Source of the DNA: Paramyrothecium sp. XJ0827
Lineage: Eukaryota > Ascomycota > Sordariomycetes > Hypocreales > Stachybotryaceae
DNA: 64,000 nucleotides
Assembly (NCBI GenBank): GCA_020881915.1
Contig: JAJFPB010000009.1
Location: forward strand, 930,001 to 994,000
Direction: 5' to 3'
The translations under genes were made by a program, and so were the position numbers. Position 1 is the stretch's first letter. Every line of letters begins with the position of its first letter. The notes below the pieces were generated by a model. That model was not told where the DNA came from. It did no database searches and saw only the letters and a program-made list of their open reading frames with translations. Positions 35,123-45,197 of the stretch are shown piece by piece.

Positions 35123-36905
35123 TTAAGAGATAGGTAGCTTCTGGCCACCATAGGCCAACCGCTGGAAGACTTGGTCAGGATCATATCTGCGAGAAATGTC
35201 AATGAGCCGGGCAACATTCTCATCTCCATAAGACTCAAACACCTGCTGATCCTCAGCAGAATACGTGATCATGCTAATGAAAGAATGTGAGTCAGGAAAT
35301 TTATACGTGTCACCATGGAGAACACCTACATCAATGGATAAAGGGCATTGCGGCGCTTCACCTCGAGCTGGAGGGTTCGAATGAAGATCTCCCATGCCGG
35401 GAAGACCTCAGGAACATCGGATTCATTGTTGAATTGAAGACCAAGAACAAAAGCTACAAAAAGTCAGCGAGCCGAAGCTAGTATCGGTACTCTTTGACTT
35501 ACCTGTCAAGGCACTGCCCGGCCTCGCACGGTCGAATCCAAGAGGGTTGTTTCCAACAGCCTTCTTAATAAGCTGAGGTGGGAATGGCATTACCGTCTGG
35601 TATCCTGAGATACCATCTATATGCCTGAAAGATGCGCAGAACTCTGAGAACTTGTCGATGACATATGACAGGAGTGCTTCACTGGGATAAATGGTAAAGG
35701 TGGAACAGGCTTGACTGCATTAAAGTTGTCAGATTAGCATAGCGCTTCAGAAAGTTACGGGTGTTAACTTACACGAGACCATCGGGGAAAGCTGAAGCAA
35801 GCTCAGTTGCCAAGTTGGTGAAGTTTCGTCGACTGAGTGTCGCATTCGCGCCCTCGACTTGGAGCCAAGGCTGCAGCGAGGGAGGCAACGAATTGCCGTC
35901 TCGGAGATAAGCAATCGGAGAGGAGCCAAAAGTCGTGTTCGTGGCCGCATCCCAGACCCAAGTTGGGAGGACGTGTATGTCGGTGTTCTTGGATCCTTCA
36001 ACCTGATACTGGTAGAAGACCTTCTTGGCCTGCTCAGTGGAGCTAGCCGGGAACGTCACGCGGCCACCATACAAGCCTCTCTGGTCCACTGTTTCAAGGA
36101 TCAAGTGGGTGACGATGCCAAAATTGTTGGATCCGCCCTTCAGAGCCCAGTGCAGGTCCCTGTTAGACCTGTTGTTCGCGAGAACAATGGAACCATCAGC
36201 AAGCACGACTCGCTGCCCAGCCACGTTATCGATGGCAAGACCGCGTTCGTTGCTGAGGTACGAGAGACCTGCACCGAGAGCCAAGCCAAGGCCGACCGGG
36301 GCGAAACGGCCACCAACGACCATCTTGCCTTCACGTTCGACAGCAGCGTAGACGGCACCCCAGTTGTTCCCCATGCCAACGGAAACAGTTTTCTTGTCAG
36401 CGCTAAAGGTCACATCGTTGATGCGCTTCATGCTGATGAGGATGCCATCATCAATGTTGGCCGCGCCACGAATGGCACTGTGACCGCTGCCCCTAATGGC
36501 AAAGGGGCAGTTGTTCTTCGTAAAGATCTTGACTGCCTTAGAGACATCATCGGGGGTTTGAGGCATGAAGACACATGTTGGACTCAGCCATTCAGAAACC
36601 GCTACACCAACGGAGAGCCGCTGTCAGTCATCGCTTCCACTGTCGAGCGGAGGGTCCCCTAACTTACCCCAAAAAGAGGTCCTTTCGGTGTAGTACACCG
36701 ACGAGTTGGTGTTGTCCCTAGGAAACGTCGTATTGGGCATTTGCGCCGCAAGTTGAGAGCACTGCCATTACGCCATGGTCAAAACTGGGAATTCTCAATG
36801 AGGGCATTCGCAGTGGCCACTTACACAAGCAGACACGTCATGGTAGGCGGCAGAGCTCCAACCTGCCAAGGCTGTGAGTGCGAGCAACTGAATGAAACGT
36901 GCCAT
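35123..36905 (-). CDS. Secreted FAD-linked oxidoreductase (BBE-like, PCMH-type FAD domain)
   Basis: Predicted 496 residues in six exons: 36825-36905, 36668-36761, 35773-36601, 35503-35714, 35330-35453 and 35123-35273. The start gives a clear signal peptide (ARFIQLLALTALAGWSSA). The FAD_binding_4 domain shows FAIRGSGHSA with His99, the position of 8-alpha-histidyl FAD linkage. It also has GLALGAGLSYLSNERGLAIDNV and WALKGGSNNFGIVT. The Cys used for a second covalent bond in bicovalent members is not evident near LAIDNV. The C-terminus ends YDPDQVFQRL, as in short fungal members. Such oxidases oxidise alcohols or drive ring closure, desaturation or phenol coupling. It is divergent from the secreted hydrolase across 454 bp. 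The exact reaction is unknown. Confidence 0.9.
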
Positions 36906-37359
36906 GATCTTCGTGGTGTGAGTGTGATTGGAAGGACAAAACGTGGCAGATGCAACACGGCAGATGCTATGTAAGTGCAGCAGGAGTTAAGCCAAGACCT
37001 CAGGTCCTTAAACAGCGACAGATCGGCCTGTTTCCCAGATGAAATCTTGAAAACCTGCAGATCTCCGACCATTCAAATAGGTCCAGAGAATTATCGGCTG
37101 GTCGGATATAAACATGGAGCCGTACGACTTTCGGCCCGGGATGTCGTCAACGCCACCCTGTTTTGGCGACTCGGGTCCAACCAGTCAGCTCACCGGTCAG
37201 GTCCAAAATCAAGGCTCTGGAGTATTTATCTGCAGCCACCATCCCATAAAGCCCCTGTGTAAGGCTCAGCTTATTCCCGGGATATACAAGATAGGCAACC
37301 ATCACAGCATCCTTTTCAACAAACAAAAACAAAAACCAATCGCCGATCACTGCACAATC
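36906..37359. promoter_or_regulatory. Divergent promoter of FAD-linked oxidase and hydrolase
   Basis: A 454-bp interval with ACTCGGGTCC at 37169-37178, 264 bp from the oxidase ATG and 182 bp from the hydrolase ATG. A GGTCCAAAAT at 37200-37209 also recurs in the monooxygenase/methyltransferase promoter at 31979. Confidence 0.7.
37169..37178 (+). promoter_or_regulatory. Shared cluster motif ACTCGGGTCC, copy 4
   Basis: Exact 10-base match, in the same orientation as the other copies and near the middle of the divergent promoter. Confidence 0.65.
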
Positions 37360-38634
37360 ATGAGATTCACAAGCACCGTGCCTTTCCTGGCTCTCGGCCT
37401 TGCGGCGCACGCCCGCGTGGCAGACAAGCGCCTGATTGGTGAGTTATGCCTTCAGCTCCTTCAAGCCTCACCTCATGCTAGCCTTGCCAAAGCACCAACC
37501 AAGCTAACCAATCCTTGTTCATCTACCAGGGCGTCAGAGCAATGAGACAACTGAATGGGGTGCGACCTGCAGAGAGTTCGTAATCCCTGTCTCTGTGACT
37601 AGAACTACGGAGCAAGAGTTCAGCATGGACAATTACAACCTTGACATTCTATTTGCTCTCCTGGGCCAAGAGATTCTGGTTGACGGCAGTTATGAGTTGA
37701 GCGCACGCTACTGTGAGCCTCCTCAAGGTGTCCCGCCCCGAAACACTCTTCAGTTACTTGCCCACGGAGCGACGTTCCACAAGGGCATGTGGGACTTCCC
37801 ATACGACCCGGAGACATACAGCTATGTTCGACACATGACTCGTGCCGGATACTCTACTCTTGCCATTGATTTGCTCGGTACGTGAACTCCAACCCGGACC
37901 CATGTCACTGAAATGATGTAGTTGCTGACAGTCAGCTTTAATTAGGCTCCGGCAATAGCTCTCATCCTCATGGTCTCCTCGAGGCACAGACCGAGACCCT
38001 TGTGCAGACCGTGCACCAAGTCATTGAGCAGACACGATCCGGTTCGCTCCTTGGCAGAACCTACGAGAAGATTTCTCTCATTGGGCACTCTTTGGGTGGC
38101 ATGATTGGCAATGGTCTTGCCGTCAAGTACCCCGACGACGTGGACTCTCTCGTCTTCCTCGGTGTCGCGTGGAACAAGGAGCTCGTCTACCCTGCCTTCA
38201 TGGCTGGTCTCCAATCGGCCGCTCGTCTCCAGAGGCCGGAAGTTTGGGGCGAGTATGATGACTTTTACCAGACTCAGTCCACTCCTGCAGCCCGCGAAGC
38301 TGCCAACTTCGCTGGCGACTACGACCCGGCCGCACTGGCAATCGACTTCGAGACGCGCGACCTAGACACTCTGGGCATTGCCATCTCCTTCGCATTCCAC
38401 TTAGGCCCTGCTCCTGAATTTACCAAGCCTGTTTTCTTGGGCATTGGAAGCAACGATGTATTCTTCTGCGGTCAGCGCTGCACCAGCGAGCCGTACGACG
38501 TGTACGACAACCTGCCCAACGCAGCCGACCATGTCATCAGAATCTGGCCAAACACCGGTCATGCTATCTTGGCTCACCGCGCTGCTCCGATCGCCATCAG
38601 AGACGTCCGGGAGTTCCTCGATACGCACGACTAA
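37360..38634 (+). CDS. Secreted alpha/beta hydrolase
   Basis: Predicted 371 residues in three exons: 37360-37438, 37530-37877 and 37946-38634. A signal peptide (STVPFLALGLAAHA) is followed by an alpha/beta-hydrolase fold. Its parts are LLAHGATFHKGMWDFP (oxyanion region), the nucleophile elbow GHSLGG (Ser191), an acid candidate Asp313 in GIGSNDV and the catalytic His348 in NTGHAIL. Members cleave esters, lactones or other acyl bonds. Several such secreted hydrolases are found in fungal metabolite clusters, where they hydrolyse or esterify late intermediates. The start ATG is the one directly before the signal sequence. Its partner across the promoter also has a signal peptide, so late steps may occur in the secretory pathway or outside the cell. 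Confidence 0.88.
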
Positions 38635-41600
38635 TAAGTCAGCTCAACAGACTGACATGATACAACATGTAGTAGTACAGACGGCGCACCCTTAGACACC
38701 AGGATAGACAATTTTACTGTGGTTTCTTAGATACAGGTTAATTAGATGCTGGAACTTTTTTCTGGCCTGATAATTGAGCTTCAATATTTCTCTAAAATTT
38801 GTGCTGGGGCTGATGCGACGAGAGTGATTTGCCATGAATGTATTCCCCCCCCTGCAGTGCAGATCTGGGCGTCACCTCGTAGCGTTACTTTGACTCGCTA
38901 GCAACCGTATGAGAGGTCAAATGATCAGAACTTGAGGAACACAAAACGCCTTCACAGGTTTTATCACGATGCTTACATGTGGATTACGAGTGGTGGCTAA
39001 CATAGTGGACCTCACGGATCTACACAGGATGGCAGGCAAACGCAGAATCCACGTTCTAGAACTCGCCAAGCTTCATGGATACAGCTCAATTGTAGCAGAA
39101 GAAATGTGCTACCATCGCTTTAATGCAGCCACATGTGTAAAAGCCTGCCGGGACATTGCTGGAGTGTCATTTGCAAGTCAGATGGGGAGCATCTCTCCAC
39201 TTCTTTTACGTACTCACGCTTCAGCTCGAACCCAGCTACTGCAAAAAAGCGATGGCGATCGCAAAGATACAACTGCAAACCGATGTCGGCCATTGCTCGG
39301 CACCCCTCTTCCCCGTGGGTAAGTTCTGTATGTCAACTGCAAGAGTTACTGCTGCAGAGCTAGGGCCGTGACCGCACGAGAGCTACCTGGCCGGCCCGAC
39401 CGGAGTTTGTCAGGATGGTGTCCATCCAACATGTAAGTAACAAAGGAGTCAGCCCTATTCAGGGGCCCCCAAGGTAGGATCCCTCAAATCACAACACGGC
39501 TTCGACCCACCCCTACCCCTGTTCAGTGGCCGGGTATCCGGCAGCAAGAAGGATGCCACCCGTCGTCAGCGGCTTACCGTGGCTGGGACAGGGATACCTA
39601 ACCCCGAATACGTCGCGCCGAAATTTGGAGAGATGTCCCCTCCGAAACTGGTTTCGGCTCTCAGCCATCTACCTCATGGCAGAGGGCGTGGTGGAAAGGC
39701 TCTGCACCGATATGCTCGAAAGACGTGGAAGATGCACACTCCAGCGCCATACGCAAAGCCTTATCAGCCTCCCAAGGCGTGGCTTGCACACCGTAAGCAT
39801 CGGGCAAAGATTACGCCACCCGCACGAAGCTGCGAGTGAGAGTGCTTGTGCCTATCGAGGCTATCGATGCGATGGAGCCAAGAAACACCAAAGAAGCCAC
39901 TTTGACGTGATCGTCACATCTGTTGTGACTTTCAGCGTCCTCGGACAGATCAAGAGTCTGGCCTGGCCACTGATCACGAGAGTGTCTGGATGGCGACACC
40001 GAGTGAAGCATCCCATCTGCCGGGCCTCAGCTTTCTAGCAACACGCCACCACCGTCAGCTTAGAATGAAACCGTTACAAAAACGGAGGATGGGACGATCT
40101 GCATACTAGACTCCGGGCCGAACAAGCTACTGTTCGGATAGACTAGTCTAGATCAAATCTACCCGTCTGGGCGCTAGCGTACACCGAGCCTCATGATCCA
40201 CGCCGGGTATAAGCTCCTGTCGCACAGCGCCGGCAAGGTTGGCTCGCTGGCAATCTTCGATGGTCGACAGTGACACGGAGCGTGCCGATCTGTACGAGGT
40301 GCAGGACGACACATGGACTATGGACTGGCCTGACGGCGTCAACAAGATGCACACGCACTCAGCAACCGAGCCGACCGCCCTCAGCACCCGACCTTTTGTC
40401 ATGGCTGCCTTGGCACAGGGCGGAGTTGTGCAGACAGTCAGCACTTAATATCACCATTTTCCCGGTTTTTGATCACTTCTTGCTTTGTGGCTGCCATAAG
40501 AATATGGTGGCTTCTTGCGCCCACTTCCTACCGTGGTACACCGGACGGACATCCGCGCTTCGCATTACAAGCGATTGGGCCACTTACGAGACCCATGCCG
40601 ACCCTTTGGCAGCGGCTGACAGGGGACTGCAGGAGAGGGGCGGGATGGGAAGTTGTCCGCCCCAGGGGGGCGATAAGGCAGTATGAGGAGCAGCGAGATG
40701 GGCTGGGGATGGCGCATGGGTCTAGAACTAAGGAGAATGAACGGCGTCTCTCCTATCCGTGGGGTTAATCTTGTGGCTGCGTATTTACTTCCGGTCGGCA
40801 TCGGCTCTCTTGACATTGCAACGATGTGCAACAAATATTTGCAACATGGCAGAACGCATCACCAAATCACATCCGCTTGCCCAAACTCGCACCGGATGGG
40901 CAGGCACCAATTGCTAAGCGCACCCGGTCTCGGCATGACTGGTCTCCCTTGGAAAGCAATGAGACGGATAGATTTACGGTCCGGAGGTCGAAATGCAGCA
41001 TCTCCGGTCCTTAGGTCGTTGGATGATCGTCGTCTTGGCCTTCATGCAACGACAAGCACGAGGAATACGACTCGTAAAACCCTGGAGCCATCTTCCTGAG
41101 AGCGAAATCACCTGCCTTAGGGCGTTTCGTCTAGTGCTGCAAGAAATAAGGTGCAATTACATGAGTATGGTATGACATGGCATAGCAAGCCAGGGCTTTC
41201 CATGTGTTCCTTCGGCGGAGGCGAAACGAGGCCGGGATGGAGGCGAGCAGACACAACACAGCAACCCTGTACTGGGCAAATACGAACAACTTGATCGTCT
41301 TTTTCCTACCCACCGAGCATGTTATGAGCGGCTCACCCAGGAGTCCGACCAGGGAGGGCGATGCGCTGTGTAGCTGGGTGGCTTACAGAGGACAGGGCCT
41401 TGTATGGCGGAAGCAAACCCGCCTGTGCAGTACGCTAAATACTTGCCAGGCCCCCCTGCTACATTTCATCTATGGAAGGTCGTTAGGCGGAAACGTTCCT
41501 GGCTAGACATCGCCGATCCTGCAAAACTAAGCACGAAGGAGCGAGCCCCCTCGCTAGGCTCGGTAGTTGCAAGGTTGGTGGACCAACATGCAGAGACACC

Positions 41601-42031
41601 TGTCGGACTGTCCTGCGGCAAGAAGATTAGAGATAACAATCTTATGCCACCAGTTGTATTAGCACCAAATGCGCGGGTGATTGGCTGCTACTCCAAATTT
41701 CCTTTTCAAGACTGCCAAGGAGTGCTTGAAGGATCGACTCTTGCGGAAACCAGACATTGATTCATGCGGATGAAGGATGCGAAGTGAGCTTGCCAAGGAG
41801 TAATCGAGATGAGGTGGTCAAAGAAACTTGTTCATGATCGCGTGAGCTATAGAGAAGAAAATGTAGCCAGAAACAGACGAAGAGGATGAAACACTGTGCC
41901 CTTCCCAATATGCCATACATGATGCTTCCGCCAGACCCGTCCCAACCGAAGAATCACGATGCCTTTGCCCATGCCCATGCCCATGTCCACGCCCGAACTG
42001 TGACAATGCCGTGCCGATTCGCCAAACCAAT
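38635..42031. other. Intergenic, no gene seen
   Basis: About 3.4 kb, the largest gap in the cluster region. Open frames are short and overlapping and no family motif is visible. It separates the motif-bearing core from the Myb/MFS pair. A nested inverted repeat at 40106-40151 is the only structured element noticed. Confidence 0.5.
40106..40151. repeat. Nested inverted repeat
   Basis: Inner perfect arms CCGAACA (40118-40124) and TGTTCGG (40131-40137) flank a 6-nt loop. Outer arms CTAGACT (40106-40112) and AGTCTAG (40145-40151) enclose them. It could form a hairpin in RNA or be a dyad binding site; no gene is close by. Confidence 0.6.
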
Positions 42032-43724
42032 TTAGTTGCCAATTTCCAGCTTTACGCGCGCCTTGATGTCCTTAACGCAAGTCAAAAGATAATCCAGGGT
42101 GGACGTGTCGCACCCGTCCACCACGAGCGACACCCGCCTCGCTGACATGTCCTGCAGCAAGAGCGAGTCGTGGCTCGAACCAGTCTCCAGCCCAGCCTGG
42201 TCCAGGCTGTCTCCCACCGATCCTTCGGTGACCATCGCATCATCGTGCATGTGTACGACCTTTAATAGGTCGTTGCTCGTATCGTTCCAGTCCGGCGCGT
42301 CCATGTGCAGGAAGCTTGGCTCGGTCACCTCCGCCATGGTGGTCGTCTGCGGCCATTGGCCCGAGGATGTCACCGGTACCGAGGCCTGCAATGCCTCTGA
42401 CGGATCCATGGGTGCTGTCAGTGTCATGTTGGCCCCGGCGTGCTGGGGTGGTGTCAGCAGCTTGTCTAGCGAAATGGTGCCTGATACGGTCGAAGCGCCT
42501 TCGCTTGCGGCAAGCATGGCAGAAGTCGGCGAGCCGGTAACGGGAGTCCCGAAATGCTGAAGCCAGTCGTCATTGTGGAGTGAGGCCACCCAGTTGTCCA
42601 TGTGTAGGACATTGTCGTTTCGCTGTTCATCTGCCCATTGCATTTGGACGTCGCCATCGGTGCTATTGGAGTTGGTGTTCGTGCTGGCGGCAGTGTGGGC
42701 GTTGCTGTTGCTGTTGGCTCGATCATTGCGCTGGCTAGGCTTCTCGCTTCCTTTGCTGTTGGCTCTGCTTCTCGGATCACCGTTCACCGAACCATCAGGC
42801 GCAGGACTCCCTACGGATGAGGAACAAGAACTGTTCTTGCCGTGAGGGTTCATGCGTCTTATCAAGGTGGAGTAACTGTTATCTGGTCAGCACAAAGGCC
42901 ACGTAAAGAGATGAGCGATGGCTCGCATACCGATTCTTCAGTTCATTTCGTGACCGAGTTGGGAATTCTTGCTCTTGGATAAGCTTCCAGTCGCGGCCAT
43001 GATTTTGTACCAGGTTAAGCAAAATCTCATCCTATACGCCCGACGATCGTTAGTTACAAGCTCGCGACAGTCAATTGAAGTTGGAAGGTGGAGCAAGCAT
43101 ACCTCTTTGGACTCCCAACCGCCGTGTTCTAATCGTGGGTCCAAGCTGTACTGCCAACGCTTGGCGCACTCTGTTTCCACGTGGAACGTCAGCAAGAGCT
43201 CCATCTTCGTACATTATGGTTGTTGTCCACAATTAAGACGGAAAAAAAAAAACTGGGAACAAGGGGGATGACTTACGGTCAGGACTTCGCAAGCCAACGA
43301 TGTTGGCGATAACTGCCCATCTGTGACGCCTTTGTTAGCAACGGTAGCATGACGGGGCAGTCAACAGCGACTCACTTTTGGCCATGGACACGCACGGCCT
43401 CTCGTAGCCTCTCGTCTTCGTCTTCATCCCATGCACCCTTCTTAAGACTTCCGCATACTTTGTTGATCCACCTCTTGCGGCAGTCTTTGTTGGTTCGCCC
43501 AGGAAGCTTAGCTGCGATCCTGTTCCAGTCCTTTACTTGGCCGGTGGCCACTATACCATCGTTAGCTTGAACCTGATCCTAACCAAGGTGCCAAGCTCTT
43601 CAATGGGCGATTGGCAGTTGGCATTGTAGAGGGAAGACATACATTGGCTTCGGGCCTCTCGGTAGAGGACTTCGTCTTCTGCCTCGGTCCACCTCTTGGG
43701 AATGCGACGCTCGACTCCGTCCAT
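42032..43724 (-). CDS. Three-repeat Myb-like DNA-binding protein
   Basis: Predicted 437 residues in six exons: 43643-43724, 43376-43550, 43277-43320, 43103-43170, 42931-43031 and 42032-42875. Three SANT/Myb repeats occupy about residues 10-165: RWTEAEDEVLYREA, KKGAWDEDEDERLREAVRVHG with KWAVIANIVG, and GGWESKEDEILLNLVQNHG with WKLIQEQEFPTRSRNELKN. The Trp spacing is that of R1R2R3 Myb domains. The C-terminal 270 residues are low-complexity (Asn/Ser/Thr-rich, then acidic patches), as in activation regions. It is a nuclear regulator with unknown targets. It shares a 1.47-kb divergent promoter with the MFS exporter, so it is a candidate cluster regulator, although the shared motif looks like a Zn2Cys6 site rather than a Myb site. 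Confidence 0.85.
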
Positions 43725-45197
43725 GGCTCGGTAATGTTGGTGATGGTCAAACTCCGAGACAAATTCGTGTTTCATTCCGATGATGCAGAATGCTACGATA
43801 GATCTCACTCAAAGTTGAAGAAGGAAAACGGATTGCCGCTCATTATCTATCACTTCTCTCATCTCCAAGACTGCCTCCCCCCTCCTCCTTTAGGCAGGCT
43901 GCATGCTGTCTGTATTTCAATAATTAGCAAAGACCCTTCCGCCACCATCACACGGCCATCCGCCGATAATGGGAGGTAAGACTTCACAGGTTCCGTGAGG
44001 TGACATCACAGGTACACGCCCTTCCCATCCCCTACATGCTTTCTCTACATTTCCTTGAAATACACATTACCTTGCAGGACCCTTTACGCCCAAAAAAGTG
44101 CCATGCATGGGCCTCTGATTGGAGAGATAGCTAGCTTCACGACTGCGTCATGGTTGTCTGCGTGGGATCCGCTACGTAGCTGCCCTGGCCTTGACCTTGA
44201 CGCAGCTCCCCACAGGGAGGGAAGAAGGGGGGGGAAACTTACTAGCAACGACTCGTCAACGGCGCCTCGTGTGCAGCGGCTCAAACTACAGGTGGGAGGT
44301 GCGCCACTACTCGGGTCAACAACAAGAACATGTGGAGACGAGGGGGGGGGAAGCATGAGTCTGCCTGAGCGTGCTTTGCGCGGGGCTTGACAAAGAGGTA
44401 AGAATGATGTGTGTGTGCATGCTACGCAACGGGGAGCAGACAGAGGCTCGGCAAAGCTGCAGCAAGAACCACGAGCCGAGTCTGCTTCACATGAACCTCC
44501 AAGGGTCCAATCCCTCCACCCACTCTCTTGCATGTGGCTTTCTACTTGCAGTACAGGGGGTCCCGGACAGGAAAGTGGAGGGGGCGTGCTTCGGGGCGCA
44601 CGTCGGGCATAAAACTAGCTCAGCTCGGTGGGGGAGAGAAGAGGGCGTGTACAGGACTGGGATCACGTCGTCGCACGTTACAGGTAGATGCATGGGCCAT
44701 TACCTGTCTTGAGGCCTGGCCGCAAGATCCCTCTGGTTCAGGTTGAGTGCAGGTCAGCAAAACGGTTGACTGTGTTTGGCCGCCTTCCGAGCCGTCCTCT
44801 TTACATCCGAATGAGGCAACGCAACTCCTACCTACAACGGCAATTTCGTTATCTCAGCGACGCGACGGTGGCGGTCGCGTCTTGCGCAATCTGCAAATGG
44901 GGCCGGACCCGAATCGACCGGCGATCATCACTCTCGGGACCCGTGTGTGGCTCTGGGAGCTGGCGGTGCTACGTTGAGCTCCGGAGCGTAGTAGAAGAGC
45001 TTCTACCTGCTTGCTTGCTGCGTTTGCGTCTCCGTTCCTTGACCTCAGCGGCTTTTCTACCGTTACAGCGCCGGGGCCTAGCCTTCTTATCAAAACAACG
45101 CCCACTCCGGTCATTCCCTTCTGGACTTTGATCTGCTTCGTTCCATCGGATTTTCTTCTCTTGTGCACGAGCCCGCGTAAAAGGATTTGCAGCAAAA
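43725..45197. promoter_or_regulatory. Divergent promoter of Myb gene and MFS exporter
   Basis: 1473 bp between start codons. It contains ACTCGGGTC at 44309-44317 (nine of ten bases of the cluster motif) and two reverse-strand CGGGTCC copies at 44905-44911 and 44938-44944. The first of these reads ATTCGGGTCCGG on the minus strand, close to the 31991 copy. Several G-runs occur at 44221-44352. These link the pair, less strongly, to the cluster regulon. Confidence 0.5.
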
